DNA of 64,000 nucleotides from Fusarium oxysporum f. sp. lycopersici 4287 (lineage: Eukaryota > Ascomycota > Sordariomycetes > Hypocreales > Nectriaceae). Below, in pieces: positions 9,095-20,539 of the stretch. The position numbers and the translations under genes are program-made. The notes beneath the pieces were generated by a model that was not told the origin of the DNA, searched no databases, and saw nothing but the letters and a program-made list of their open reading frames with translations. The stretch's first letter is position 1. Each line of letters begins with the position of its first letter. The stretch lies in contig NC_030991.1 in assembly GCF_000149955.1 (NCBI RefSeq), positions 1,145,043-1,209,042 on the forward strand. The letters run 5' to 3'.

Positions 9095-10306
9095 CTTGCT
9101 TTTAGTTGCAAGCCAGCATAGATGGTAACCGGGTCTGAGCCTCACTATCTATGACATCTTTTCTGGTAACATGAGAAACGTGATGGAGGAGACTTACGAA
9201 GAGGGGGAGGGAGTTTGTTGAGTGGTAGAAAGGTTGTGAGTAGTAGCAGAGGTTGTATTTAAGCCAAAGAAAACAAAAAAAAAGAAAGGAGGAACGAAAG
9301 GCGGCAGAAGCAATAAATCAAACCAGCTCACGCAGTTTTCTCACCTATGATGAGCTCTAAATCTTTCTCTTTACTAGGTAACTTAAGATCGGGCCATTGG
9401 TTGTTTTTATTTGTAGATACATACATCATAGTTTCTTATAACTCAAATCCCTCCCCGTCCGTCTTGCGTTGTTGAAACAGAGTTTCATTTCCTACGTTAT
9501 TCTACTATTGGATTCCCACTTTTGGTAACTGCCCCAGCGTTCATCAAATCGTTGAGAGACTTTCCGTTTGCGGCATAAAATCTCCTCAGACCCCCTTGTA
9601 GCAAGAGTAGCCGTACGATGCATCCGGAGAGGCCATACCCAGTGAGGTAGAACTCACACCTACAGACCTCCGTCAAGGTTGGTCATGCCAACTATCTGAT
9701 ACAAGGTGCTTTATTCTCCATTTAATCACCATTGTATCTGCCATTGCCATGCAACTCTCTTGCAGCCAGTGCTCGCAGTTTGGAAAATTATATATCCGGA
9801 AGGCTTTGAAGGGCCTGGGGTATTCCCTCGATCGAAGTGAGACAGCCCTAGACGGATTATAGCAAGTCTTGCCTCTGCCATTACCCGAAACAATAGCACC
9901 CGTACTGGTTTTCAGTTTAAACAGAGACCTTCGGCCGACTACAATATTAATATAAGATCGTTGCCTGTGAAGTTTGTGGTTCAGACCTTTACTCGGCGAC
10001 CGGAGGTTGAGGAAACAAGAGATGGCCGGGTATTCCAGGTCATGGTATTGTAATGCTTTGCCTCAAGTATCCTTGACCATTCATACTAAATTTTTTCGTA
10101 AGACACCACTAGACATTTCATTCACATTGGAAGCCAATTTACCAGCATCAAGGTCGGCTAGCGTGTGGGCGTGGGTGCCGAGATATCAGCTTGTCTGAAC
10201 TGCAATGGTTGTATCAACGACAACAAGTCATATGGCAAAAAGATAGATATTTAAACATACACTTATCCTGGTAATGCTCTCGTCCTATTCCCTTCGGGTT
10301 AAATAT
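9095..10306. other. Intergenic, no gene recognised
   Basis: Only short incoherent frames. There is an A-rich stretch near 9268-9300. It separates the hAT element from the 3' end of the cupin gene. Confidence 0.5.
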
Positions 10307-11077
10307 TCACAGCTCAGCTCTCCTCGGCGGCACTATGGTGGAGGGAGGATGGTCTCCCCTGTCGTTAACCCGGATTTTCTTAGACCCTGTGCTTCGCTCC
10401 CGGTTTGCTACCTGGTTTGTCATATGGACCTTGTCACACTTTCGGACTAACCACTCCAGCTTTCTTGCTTGGTCAGCCCGCACCAAGCTTCTCAAACCCG
10501 CCTCAGACAGAAACTCCTGGTCAGCGTATTCGAACCCTGGCACGACAGTTTCGGAGATCAGCAGTCCCTCGCTCTCGCCATCCTCGGCATCAAGCAGGTA
10601 ACTGGCCTGCCAGACACCTCCTTCAATAACCCATTGGAGCCGTTCGCCCATCTCAATATTGCGTCCCACGACATACGTCTCAACATGTCCGTCGGGGCTG
10701 ATGAGCACATACCGGCCGCGGCCCAGATGAAGCGAATGGATAATGCGGCTGCGGATACGGTGGAAGTAACACTGTGGGCGGTTGGGTGTGAGATAGTAGT
10801 AAATGGTGGTCGAAAGTCTGCGGAACAGCGGTCCGAGGTCGGAACGAAGACCATCCGTCAGGCAGAGAGTCTCCTCGGATAGGGGTTCAGGAGGATATGG
10901 TGAGGAAACGGAGTCGACGGAAACGTCGGTTTCTTTAAAGTAGCCACCTTCAATGTGTGGTTCCAAGCCGAGGGCCTCAATGAGCGACGTCACGGAGGGG
11001 CTTTCGTCTTGTGAAGTTGGGATGACGTAAAAGTCGCTGATGCCCAGGTCGGGCATGTTGCAATGGGACTCGCTCAT
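10307..11077 (-). CDS. DUF985 / cupin_5 family protein
   Basis: A 256-residue single-exon protein of the DUF985 (cupin_5, PF06172) family, small beta-barrel proteins of unclear enzymatic role that include yeast YML079W. Family blocks in order: LIEALGLEPHIEGGYFKET (~30-48), LSTTIYYYLTP (~88-98), CYFHRIRSRIIHSLHLG (~102-118), a VVGRNIEMGERLQWVIEGGV block (~137-156) and VVPGFEYADQEFL (~177-189). The C-terminal ~50 residues are charged and not conserved. The canonical WH of the metal/ligand loop is replaced by IIHSLH, so binding may differ. It starts at the first ATG (11077). Substrate unknown. Confidence 0.82.
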   Translation of the reverse strand: MSESHCNMPDLGISDFYVIPTSQDESPSVTSLIEALGLEPHIEGGYFKETDVSVDSVSSPYPPEPLSEETLCLTDGLRSDLGPLFRRLSTTIYYYLTPNRPQCYFHRIRSRIIHSLHLGRGRYVLISPDGHVETYVVGRNIEMGERLQWVIEGGVWQASYLLDAEDGESEGLLISETVVPGFEYADQEFLSEAGLRSLVRADQARKLEWLVRKCDKVHMTNQVANRERSTGSKKIRVNDRGDHPPSTIVPPRRAEL

Positions 11078-12649
11078 ACTTGTAAACGACTTCCTAGGGA
11101 GCCCGTGAGAATAAGGGCCAAGAGAAGCGGGGATAATAAGCGAGGATCACAAATGTTTTTATACCGCCGCGTACAGAGGTAGATGAGTGATAAGATATCA
11201 AAAAGGTTGAAAGCTAGACATTCACCTTGGAGCAGTCCAGCTTACCGAAGATTATAAAGTGAGAGGTAGACGCTTCGGGGGAGCAATTGAAAATGTTGTT
11301 ACTCAAGCATGGCTTCAGTGGCTGGTTTGCACCGTGAACCCCTCGCTTGGAGATTTCCGGCGTTGCCGCGGCGCATTGCTGGCGCATAAATCGATCAATC
11401 CTGGCAATCATGCAGCCTTTTTCATTGGCAAGCTCTGTTCTCATCTTCGCGACCGGGGCGCAAGACGTATGCAAGTTTCGTAGCCGTGGATATCCGCGAG
11501 GACTTGAACTGGTTTCATCAGGCGTGGGTTTTAGTATAGACACTACGCTAGAGAAAGGAGAGGGCGCAGGTGTCATTACAGTGTCATCCTGGGCACTTAC
11601 GCGTGCACAATCCAGCGTCATCATCATGCCAGCACAATCCCGACTTCACCCCTGCGCTCCTCACTCTCGTCAGCGTTAACTTCTGGCTACTCACCCTTCA
11701 TCGCCATCTGTCGAGTGTGGCGTCACCTGGCATTTTATGAATGGGAAGTCATTGTGCTTATCTCGGCAGCCTTCACTTCCCCTCCGTCGACATTGTTCGG
11801 CCTCGCAACTGCGAATGATCTGATTAAAATGCCGTCTTTCGGCCGGGTAGTCGATATCTGGGGGATGCATGATTACAATGCTAACACGTATGCCCTTATT
11901 GTCGACGTCGTTCGATAATTGCGCTACCTGTAGGTACTAGAACTGGTTGTGACTCATCCCAGCCGTATAACGTCGGACCCTCACCTTTCGCGCAATTTGA
12001 TGATGATATGAGGCCACAACTTCAAGACTACACGCCACTTTTTCCAATGAGCTTGCCCATTTTCCAGTCATACTCTGTCCCTTTTATTCCCTCTATATGT
12101 CAAACCATCCAGGCAGATGGAGGGGGAGAAATCAGAACACCCTATCACACCCTCATTATTTCCACGAACAGCAACGCCCTCGACCGTGAAAAAACATCCT
12201 CAAGCAGCGGCTAACCCATGTCCGAGCAGAGCACAATAGCCTCTCCATCGATGGCAACACAGACGATGCCACACTCGCCATGAACCCTTCCGTGGCCATC
12301 TTGGTGATGGGTGAGTATATGTTGAATTATTTGGAAACGCCAACTTATGCTCTGTGCCACCTTGGACACAGGGGCCAGAACACCGATCACTAGCCCCGAT
12401 TTATTGATGGATAGTCCACCTTATAACCTCTACCAACATTAAGGCCCCTCTTTTGGAAGGCATTTGGAAGCATTTAGCTAGCCAAATTTCTCGCTTCTGC
12501 GCTCAATTACGACGCAAGGTGGTTCAGCCATTACGCAAGAAACTCTTTGAAGCCCAGACTTCAGCATGTCAGAACCGCTCTACTAAGAGCAATAGACGGA
12601 TCATAATAATGACCAAGCTAGCATATATTATTCGACCAGTCTCAGAATC
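11078..12649. other. Intergenic, no gene model supported
   Basis: A short stretch at ~12210-12311 ends in AMNPSVAILVMG followed by a GTGAGT donor-like site. It faintly resembles the start of a fungal P-loop GTPase, but no Walker A loop follows, so I treat it as a possible relic at most. Other frames here (11214-11627 minus, 11715-11918 plus) show no family features. Confidence 0.4.
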
Positions 12650-13318
12650 ATGGAGCCCAGATGGCTCCCGCTCACCGCGCTGCCGCAGCCAAATATATCC
12701 CCAACCGCTCAAGCCGCCTGTCTAATAGAACCAGCAAAACAAGACCGAGGGGATATAAACCATGATCGCCCAGGCGTTAAACCTGTGGCTCCCCTATCAC
12801 AAGAGCAGAAGCGGCTTCCGGCATCCTTATCATCCGAAGCTCTCTTACCTTGTAGTTCGCCTAGACCAGAGCCTTCAGGCAATTCCAGACCGTTGCCTTA
12901 CAAGTCATCATCGCTGTCCGTTTCAACCCCTCATCGTCACACGCCCAGTTACCTTTCCAAAGGGACAGTTCCCAGCTTGATCGAGAACAGGTACCACACG
13001 GACGTAAACGAAAAGCCCGTGGGGATTCATAAATGTCATCCTCCACTCTCCTTAGAATCCTTTCGGCATGGAAGTGAAGGAACGTCCAGCGCGGCGGACG
13101 AGCAAGACCGAGCACTCCTGGAGATAGCATTACTCGGATCAATGCCCCAGCGCAATCCTAGCAAGACGATGATCCTCGAAAAGGCAATGGATTATATTAT
13201 GAAGTTAGAGCAGAGGAATGAACGACTTTTGCAGCAAAACATTGAGCTGCAGAGTCGCCTGGCGCTCCTCATCACAGCTCCGGACCCTGCGTCTCAGGTT
13301 CGACATCCGCAGCTCTAG
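12650..13318 (+). CDS. SREBP-like bHLH transcription factor, basic region degenerate
   Basis: A 222-residue frame from the ATG at 12650. The first ~105 residues are low complexity (Ser/Pro-rich). Then comes a segment resembling the basic region and helix 1 of SREBP-type bHLH proteins (SLIENRYHTDVNEK, ~110-123, with the diagnostic Tyr), a long loop, and a good helix 2 plus leucine zipper at the end (NPSKTMILEKAMDYIMKLEQ, then NERLLQQNIELQSRL). The His and Arg that normally contact the E-box are replaced (Pro and His), and helix 1 holds a proline, so DNA binding may be weak or lost. It may be a partial gene (an upstream exon is possible) or a decaying paralogue. Compare the better-preserved bHLH at 57314-57817. 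Confidence 0.55.
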   Translation: MEPRWLPLTALPQPNISPTAQAACLIEPAKQDRGDINHDRPGVKPVAPLSQEQKRLPASLSSEALLPCSSPRPEPSGNSRPLPYKSSSLSVSTPHRHTPSYLSKGTVPSLIENRYHTDVNEKPVGIHKCHPPLSLESFRHGSEGTSSAADEQDRALLEIALLGSMPQRNPSKTMILEKAMDYIMKLEQRNERLLQQNIELQSRLALLITAPDPASQVRHPQL

Positions 13319-13972
13319 TTCTGAGAAGACGGGTATGAAGGAGAAAAGATGAGCAAAGAGAGGACTGTCAGGACTTTAATGCCTCGTCAGACTGGGCGGC
13401 CTGGCGGGCTTATGCAAGCGAGGGTGCCGGGGGACCAAGAATCACCCGCAGAAGATGAACAGCATCACATTGCTCACTACACGCAAGACTCTTCTTACCC
13501 CCGCGAGGGGACCCGGACGCATGGGAGGAACATGGCCGGGCCTCGAAGAAGAAGGCAATATCGCGCTTGATTCTCGGGCGTAGGGAACTAAGGAGAGAAT
13601 AAAAGTTAGGAAACCCACATTATTCTTATAGCCTTGCACCAAGACCTGAATCTGCCCATCCTCTCTCCCTCAAAGGCCCATAACTTATACATAATCTCCA
13701 TAGCCCAGCTGTCTGTTCCATAGCGAGCCTTGCCGTTATATCGCTATATTTTCATCTTGAATAATATCACTGTCTAAACGTAGTGTTTGACCTTAGTTTC
13801 TTAAACGTGAAATCGTCAAACACCTCTTTCTCAGGAAACAATGGTTAATAAAAGATCAAATTTCTGCCATCACGAAAAAGTGGATACGGAAAATGTCGGC
13901 TACTGGCGTAGGTTTATGGTCAGAGATGACCGACGAGTCAGAACGGTCTCTCTGCCATTTCAAGCCTACACC
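13319..13972. other. Intergenic, no gene recognised
   Basis: Sequence between the bHLH gene and the nested inverted-repeat block; only short random frames. Confidence 0.5.
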
Positions 13973-14346
13973 TGTCAGACATTACGTGTATTCGGTTCAT
14001 TGATGTGAATTAGTGTATTCATGTTGTGTTCTGTTGAAATCTACCCCTTAGAGGTTTTACCATTTCGGCTGTAATCTTAAAGTATCCCTGCTTGCACGTG
14101 AGGCCCCAGCACCTGTTCAACAACACCAAGTGCGAAGTGCGACAAACGACGGACAAAACCTGGTCCTTTAAGGTTTAAGCCAAGGATTGGTCTGGACCTT
14201 TGAGCTTCTAATTTTAAGTATCCCTTTGACCAGCATAGCCCTCCGCTCCGTACCTTGCCCCACTTGACCCCACGTACAGAATAGCTACAATTGATAAAGT
14301 AGGTTAGGCACCAAAACACTTGTCTCTCTCTTGTATTAGTATAACA

Positions 14347-14608
14347 TATCCCTTTGAGTGCCACAGCCCTTAGGAAGGTCACTCGCCCCACTTAGCTTAG
14401 TCATAAGGTTAGTACGTGCAGGGTACCGAAAGTTCCTAAGATATTTGCCAAGTCTGTAAGGTAGCTCTTTGTAGCAATCAAAACTGCTGGGACTTTTACC
14501 ATCATACAAATTAGTATGTGTGGAAAAGTACCGTTAGTTTCATTTATCTTGATTGGCTCTATACCCCTGTCGTGACCCCGCCTAAGGGCTGTGGCACTCA
14601 AAGGGATA
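14347..14608. mobile_element. 262-bp MITE, copy 1
   Basis: Terminal inverted repeats of about 28 bp (TATCCCTTTGAGTGCCACAG, then CCCTTAGG), perfect at both ends. A second copy of near-identical length and sequence is at 28999-29259. The termini begin like the piggyBac ends in this window, so the family is probably mobilised by a related transposase. Confidence 0.85.
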
Positions 14609-15031
14609 CGATAAGCGAACGCAACGGACAAGCGAACGCAACAAACCACTTTTCACCTTATACTTAGTTTTTTCAAAGCTTATTAAAAGCTAAATTTAAG
14701 CCTAAAATGATTAAAACTTTAATAGAATATATATAAGTTTTAAATTAAGCTATCTAAATTTTCTTCGACGTTTAAAAGTATCCTATATAGCTATAAACTT
14801 TCGAGTTTATTTATACTGTAATATACACTGTAGAATAAGGTTTTATATATAAAATAAAATAGTAAAAAATCTATTAAAAATATATTTAAGTATAAATAGT
14901 TATACTATTTATAAATCCAATTTTTCTAGATTTTTAGCCATTTTATATAAGAATTAAATTACTATAGGGTACGTGATTTTTAGCCGTACAGTGCGCTGTT
15001 GCGTTCGCTTGTCCGTTGCGTTCGCTTATCG
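14609..15031. mobile_element. AT-rich pogo-like MITE with doubled AAGCGAACGCAAC motif
   Basis: TIRs of ~34 bp (CGATAAGCGAACGCAACGG, then ACAAGCGAACGCAAC) at both ends; each TIR holds two copies of AAGCGAACGCAAC spaced 17 bp apart. The ~350-bp centre is strongly AT-rich and non-coding. The GATAAGCG core also occurs in the ends of the Fot1/pogo element at 49983 and the relic at ~58112, which suggests a pogo-related transposase. Confidence 0.7.
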
Positions 15032-15342
15032 TGTACGTTAACCTTTTTCACAAGTCTCTTAGGCCCTAGATTTGGTGGATATAGCGGCTTTACTACATGA
15101 CCGTGATGTATCGAGAAAATGATATGCTCTTATCCATTTGGGCCCCTAAGAGTGACCGCGACGGATGCTTATGCTGGTCAGAGGGATAGTACTGTTGAAC
15201 AGGTGCTGGGGTCTCACATACAAGCACGGATACTTTAAGATTACAGCCGAAATGGTAAAACCTCTAAGGGGTAGATTTCAACAGAACACAACATGAATAC
15301 ACCAATTCACATCAATGAACCGAATACACGTAATGTCTGACA

Positions 15343-16092
15343 AGTACTCGTTTACTCGTTACTCTGCAGGTCTCCACCTGTCGAATGCTGTTAGGTTTCT
15401 TGGATAAATATACGGGCTTAACTCAAGGCAGACGTTGGCTACGCTCTGAGTAATGACCACACTGGATACAGAAGTCAATCAGTTATCACAGGCATTTATA
15501 CGCGGGAATTACCCTTGCACGTTCGTCTTAATCCAGCTGGCAGAAACATCGGAATACACCCACTGCACAATGGCTTCAAACCCTTAAATCCACCTATCAA
15601 CCTCGTGTTTCTAACCAATTATTCCTGTTCCATCTCGAAATAGCATATGAACCTAGCGGAACAGCGTATAAAGTTGTCTCTGTTCTCCTGCCTCATTTAT
15701 AGATATATAAAATATATCGTAGATCACAGCCAGACTACTAGAGGTAGAAGTACCTCAAAATGCTGATGTGTTCTTAGCGTATATAGGTACTGGTAACCAT
15801 CCCTGAATGTTTGCTTTTGCTTATATCTTATCCTTTTCTTTCTTTTTGCCCTTACCTTCCTCGCGAAACCGTAGATCAGATTTACAGTTCAAAGCACGCC
15901 GGTAAGCTCTGCTCATCGTGCGAAGTGTCCCAGGCTTAGTGAGATTGATCTTTGGCCACAAAAATATTCTATATTAGCGACCTTAGCGATGTATTTGGCT
16001 TTTTAAACGGCCCTAACCGCTCTTCATGAGTCCTACAATCATCAAAGGCTGGGACACGGTTCTCAACCTGTCTGGGGTCACTGGGTCCTCTC
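15343..16092. other. Intergenic, no gene recognised
   Basis: No coherent frame; follows the right arm of the long-TIR element. Confidence 0.5.
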
Positions 16093-16260
16093 AATCCGGA
16101 TCCATCAAAAGCTAAGCGATACACACTGAAGCAGCCTCTGAATCAACTAACACTTCAAGACACTTTCACAAAGAAACGGAAGGAGAACGACGGTCATGAT
16201 GAGCTAGTGTCACATCGTATCGCTAAGGCCAGTGTTATAGCTTTAGCGAGATCTCAGATT
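16093..16260 (+). pseudogene. hAT transposase fragment
   Basis: Translated frame reads NPDPSKAKRYTLKQPLNQ, then KKRKENDGHDELVSH. It matches the segment just after the zinc finger of the hAT transposase at 6600-8936 (DPSKAKRYVSERPLNQ, then RKRDDHHDELVAR). Only this short block is recognisable. It is a decayed relic of a related element. Confidence 0.65.
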
Positions 16261-17020
16261 TTCACATCACGCTTCCTTTTCCGTTATGGTCTTATGACCA
16301 ATTAGCTGACAGCATCTGCGAAAATCGGTGCTTACAAAGGGATAGCCTCAGAAGGTGATTCTTTTTGGTTTGAATCCATAGGAGTAACAGTGAGGGGGAC
16401 TTACCACAGGTGAGGGGATAGTGTTTGCTGTTATCATGGCGTGAATCAGCACATGCTTTGAGGGTGCAAGATTTGGCGATGGCGGTAACGTCCGCTTCAA
16501 ATCGCGCCATGTGCAGCGGTTTGTCCGCAGGAACAAAGAGTCTGTAGGAAAGCCACGGTCAAGAAGTTCAAGCAAGCCTTTGATGCTATCCAGTCACAGT
16601 TAAAGGAGGACTCGGCCGAAAAAGTGAGCCGTCAGACAATTTGGGGATGTCAGCGACGTGATGTTGCACCTTGGAACTCAACATTGTTGGAATATATGCC
16701 ATGGGCTAATTTAGGTGGGACATGACATATCTTTTATATTTAGATTATAATTGGCAGGACATCGCTACGGTGACCAGCCGGGAGGCTCAACACATTTGAA
16801 GGGATGCTTGTATTGGCACCGATCTTCGCTGAGCCTATGAGTCGATTTGCCATAAGACTACGACAGATAGAGGCGTAACTATCGCGGCGATTAAAAACAA
16901 ATTTGTACTAGTATCATAATTTCTCTGGGATAAGTTACTTATGGGAGGCTTGCAAGAATTGAGGGGATATCTGCGTATCCAAATGTTCATATTCCGGGAT
17001 TCAAGTTCTAACACCGATTA
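16261..17020. other. Intergenic, no gene recognised
   Basis: Short frames only. A plus-strand stretch near 16555-16700 is open but matches no family known to me. Confidence 0.4.
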
Positions 17021-18142
17021 TCACTTGCTTGTATCGACCACGTACCGGCCCATAAACTCATCCTTTAGCGTAAGGTCATACACATCCTGGAGCTGGCTCA
17101 GACCGATAAGCTTGTGCGGCGCTTTAATCAGCCCGAGCCGGAAAAGTTCAACAGCCTCGGCCGCGTCTTGCCAGTTCCCCACATTGCTGCCTCCGATACC
17201 GACCATGCGGACGGCTGTATCCAATATCGGCGCCTCGAGGTGCACATGGTCTTGGATACCAATATAGACAACACTGCCGTGCGAACGGACATACTTGGAT
17301 GCATGCTCGAATAGCTCCTCGTGGGTTGCGAGCATGATGATAGCGTGGGGTCCTAATCCGTCTGGGACTGCGGCCCTGATATCCCCGTCAATATCTGGGG
17401 ACTTTTCGAAATCGATAAATGCCACTGCGCCTAAATCTGTACAGGTTTGGGATTTGCCACTCCCGGTATCGATGGCAATGCTGTGGATGCCCATGGCCTT
17501 GGCGTACTGTAGAGCGAAGCATCCCAGGCCACTACCCGCACCCACAATAGCGACATATTGCCCGGGGCGGACCCCAGACTCCTTGAGCCCCTTATAGACC
17601 GTGAGACCTGTGCAGAGAATAGGGCAGACGTCCTCCAGGCTACAACCCGTAGGAATGCGGGTGATATGCGCTGCCTTGGCGATAGCATATTGCTGGAAAG
17701 TGCCATCGACATTGTAGCCGGACAGGAGAGGCTGGAGACAGAGCTGCTCGTCGCCTTGCAAGCAGAAAGTACAGGTCAAACAAGAGCCATTCAGCCACTT
17801 GATGCCGGCATGATCACCAACCTCAAGATCCGTCACAAGCTCACCCTTGGCGACCACGACACCAGTGCCTTCGTGGCCGCCAACTAGAGGAGTCTTCCTC
17901 TTCGGCAGCAATTCGGCCATCATTGTGTGCAAATTGGTGTGGCAGACGCCCGAGTACTTCACACTAACCAAGACCTCATCGGGCCCTGGCATTTGCACGG
18001 GTACTTTTTCATAAATTACCGCTATCAATTGATATTAGCCGCTAGCGTAACGGATCGAATATTAAAAAGCAGGATACATACACCCGCCGGGTCTTTGGCG
18101 TACTTGTGCCCATTGTTCTATTGGGATATTAAAAGACACCAT
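17021..18142 (-). CDS. Zinc-dependent alcohol dehydrogenase (MDR superfamily)
   Basis: Cytosolic NAD(P)-dependent interconversion of alcohols and aldehydes is expected. Two exons: 18142-18082 and 18021-17021, with a 60-nt intron (donor GTATGT, branch-like CTAAT, acceptor TAG), giving 353 residues, the usual length. Exon 1 encodes the typical N-terminus QWAQVRQRPGG. Catalytic zinc ligands are in SGVCHTN and GGHEGTG; the structural zinc loop CLTCTFCLQGDEQLC has all four Cys. The nucleotide fold motif reads GAGSGLGCFALQ, with Ser where GGG is usual, and a C-terminal substrate/coenzyme domain follows. The neighbouring formate transporter/dehydrogenase pair is 1.2 kb upstream. Substrate not determinable; ethanol or another short-chain alcohol is likeliest. 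Confidence 0.93.
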
Positions 18143-19384
18143 AGTTGGTGGTATAAGTAAGAGGTAATGCCTGGCAGTCGTGAAAAGGCTGGAGGCCTGG
18201 CTGGGAAGAAAGATGGAAGACGATTTGCTCCGTTTTATAAAACACAACAGAGCCCACGTAGCCGACCAGCATGTTTCTCGGATTTGTTGCAAGAACGAAA
18301 TACGCAAGCTATGATATGATTGATGCCCAGCCACACATTCAATACTCGAGTAATTTTACTAACATGTGACATTGGCTGGCTTTGAGCTCCACGACAAATG
18401 CTAGCTAATGCGGGCAGCTCCAGGGTAGATTACCTCACAATTCATCTCCATGCTCGATTACCCCGCCAGTAGTAGAGGCTAGACGCAAAATCCCAAATTT
18501 ATATTGCGTATTTTTAGCACTAATAGTTGCAAGTACCATGAGACAAAGTTTGCGATCACTTAGTACAGAATTCGTACGCCCTTGCTTTCACTATTGCCCA
18601 AGCTCCGAGGTACACAGTCTCCAATGACATACAGTACGATACACTCAGTGGACAGGCATAATGGCGACTCGGATACTATGAAGCAATACATCCCGAATGT
18701 AATCTATGTCCACAAACTTGGTGATATCACGGCCGGGCGGGGGTTAATGATCTTTCGCGAGCGTCAGGGTTGTATCAAGCGAGGTACCTAAGATCACAGA
18801 CAATCCCATACAACCAGTGTTACTCCTCATTTTGCCCGCATCAACCGGACTTTTCCTTAGTTGACACACCTCTTTGCGCCTGGACTACCGGGTACGGGAA
18901 GTCCTTGGGGGGTCTAACATGAGGCATAAATGTTTGGGGGGGGACGATTTTAGTCCGTCCAAGTAGGCCGTAATAGAGGCCTTCATAAGTAGTATGAGGA
19001 TATGATCCAAATGTATCACTAATGTGGAATCTATTTCGCTCCATTTTGTTAAGAAATGTCTGAATGTCACCATAGAAGCCACTGATGATTCCATTACGAA
19101 CTATACTGCAAAAGTCGACTGATATGTCCCTGCTCGCGTTTGAGTTTATCATACCTTTGTACTAAGTTCTACGGTCCTATTGCTTAGCATTTTTACGTCC
19201 GCATGCACACTACTATTAGACAGAGATCGAATTAGAGAGCCTTAGAAGCACAACTCCATCCATCCATCTACGCTCCGCAATCTATCGTTTCCTAACCCCC
19301 CCCTTTTTTTTTAAAGGCTTACCATCCCGATGTACACCATCAACTACTAATGCCTTTGTCAATCTTGTCCTCCTACGTACCACC
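18143..19384. other. Intergenic between ADH promoter and FNT 3' end
   Basis: It contains the ADH upstream region. A minus-strand open frame at 18841-19152 (103 codons) shows no recognisable domain. A pyrimidine-rich run lies near 19290-19315. Confidence 0.45.
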
Positions 19385-20539
19385 CTAAACCTGTCTACTC
19401 TCTATTCTACTCTCCTCATCCGTGGCCGCACTCTTTCTTCTGAGACCTGGAAAACTCATTCCACACCCCACCACGGGTCCTTGGTAGTTCCGGCCGTCAA
19501 TTTTTACAGGGGGTTCCAGGAGCAGATACATCCACCAGTAGTACCCTCCGCAAAACAGACCTCCTCCAAGTATATTCCCTAATCCTGCGGGAATGATACC
19601 TCAAAGAGATCAGCTTTTTAACTGATCGACAGGGCGCCGGGAAACTTACCTTTCCATATGTATAGACCGATAGTCAGACCAGGAGTATGTAGCCAAATTC
19701 CCAAAGGAATAATGAACATATTAGCCACCACGTGATCGAGTCCTAGAGACACGAAGGCGAAGATGGGCCACCATATGCCCATGACCTTTGAATTAAGATC
19801 CTTGGCTTGTATGGATAGGAAACAGGCGAGACAGACAAGCCAGTTACAGCCTATTCCCCGCAGGAAAATCTGATAGATTCGCGGGTCCATTTGCTTCTTC
19901 GTAGCTAACGTAACCACCTCGTCTCTATAAGGGGACGCACTAAAGATCCCCCCGTCTGTGGTTCAGACCATCAGCTGTAATTCACAAGTGCAGGTTACAT
20001 CGGAGATCCTACATCCGAAGATGATGGCCACCATAAAAAGAGAGCCAGCAAGATTTCCCCAGAAGCACAAGAACCAGTGGAGGAGCATCTTCCGGACCGG
20101 CAACCTTCTGTGGAGAACAGCTACCAAAGTGTACTGGCCCAGTCAGTTGCAACCTGATAGTATGAGTTATGTCTTTACTCACCATTGTCGTGGCAGTAAA
20201 CAGGTCAGCGCCTGTTAATACGACCATCACTAGACCCAGAGGGAAGACTAGGGCTCCGATAATCTTGATCAATCCAGGAGCATTCTCCTGGTACCATGGC
20301 GCTGTGAGGGCAATGAGCGACACGGCGCACCCAAAGCTCAGCAGGCAGCCGGCAGAGACCGCAGATATGAAAACTTTATCTGGACGCATGTTTCCCTTCT
20401 GTACGCCAGTACGAGAGACGAGCTCGGTCGTCTCAGTCGGGGTGTATGCCGCGAGGTTCACGACGTCGACAAGTACGGGGTTGCCCATGTTCCGTGTTTG
20501 GAAGGGGAGCGATTGTATAACCTGTGTCGAGGTTTGCAT
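19385..20539 (-). CDS. Formate/nitrite transporter (FNT family, NitA-like)
   Basis: Integral plasma-membrane channel-like transporter for small monovalent anions (formate or nitrite). Four exons fit: 20539-20183, 20133-20013, 19922-19650 and 19599-19385; introns of 49, 90 and 50 nt; total 966 nt, 321 residues, the normal fungal FNT size. Family blocks: the GALVFPLGLVMVVLTGADLF segment (helix 2/3), LHWFLCFWGNLAGSLF, FLRGIGCNWLVCLACF, WWPIFAFVSLGLDHVVANMF with the conserved His in GLDHVVANM, and IIPAGLGNILGG near the end. Six transmembrane segments are expected, followed by a ~60-residue polar tail. It is transcribed away from the formate dehydrogenase across a 974-bp shared upstream region. 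That pairing favours formate as substrate, although the best-known Aspergillus relative, NitA, carries nitrite. Confidence 0.92.

Larger units (their letters stand above)
14219..15188. mobile_element. piggyBac-like non-autonomous element (outer nested copy)
   Basis: Left end TATCCCTTTGACCAGCATAG at 14219; right end at 15188 is its reverse complement with few changes (TATCCCTCTGACCAGCATAA). The first ~11 bases match the ends of the piggyBac element at 35786-37848. It abuts the right arm of the ~150-bp TIR element. It encodes nothing recognisable and has itself been invaded by two smaller elements. Confidence 0.6.
13973..15342. mobile_element. Non-autonomous element with ~150-bp terminal inverted repeats, hosting nested insertions
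   Basis: The left arm (13973-~14124, starting TGTCAGACATTACGTGTATT) is repeated as a nearly identical reverse complement at ~15192-15342. The match runs through AATCTACCCCTTAGAGG, TTTCGGCTGTAATCTTAAAG and CCCAGCACCTGTTCAACA. Long TIRs of this size resemble Mutator-like non-autonomous elements, but no transposase or clear target duplication is present, so the superfamily is inference. A third, diverged copy of the arm lies alone at 23385-23540. Inside sit at least three smaller inverted-repeat elements. Confidence 0.75.

Noticed and set aside
11214..11627. 137-codon minus-strand frame
   Set aside because: Composition is even, but no domain, no conserved motif and no partner exon.
12210..12311. 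Possible first exon of a P-loop GTPase (AMNPSVAILVMG followed by GTGAGT)
   Set aside because: No Walker A loop follows after any plausible acceptor; too short to support a gene.
18603..18610. CTCCGAGG, a match to the NirA nitrate-regulator consensus, upstream of the alcohol dehydrogenase
   Set aside because: An 8-base degenerate site is expected several times by chance in 64 kb, and it is not in the promoter of the FNT gene.
18841..19152. 103-codon minus-strand frame between ADH and FNT
   Set aside because: No family resemblance; it lies in an intergenic region with a second overlapping frame of similar length.
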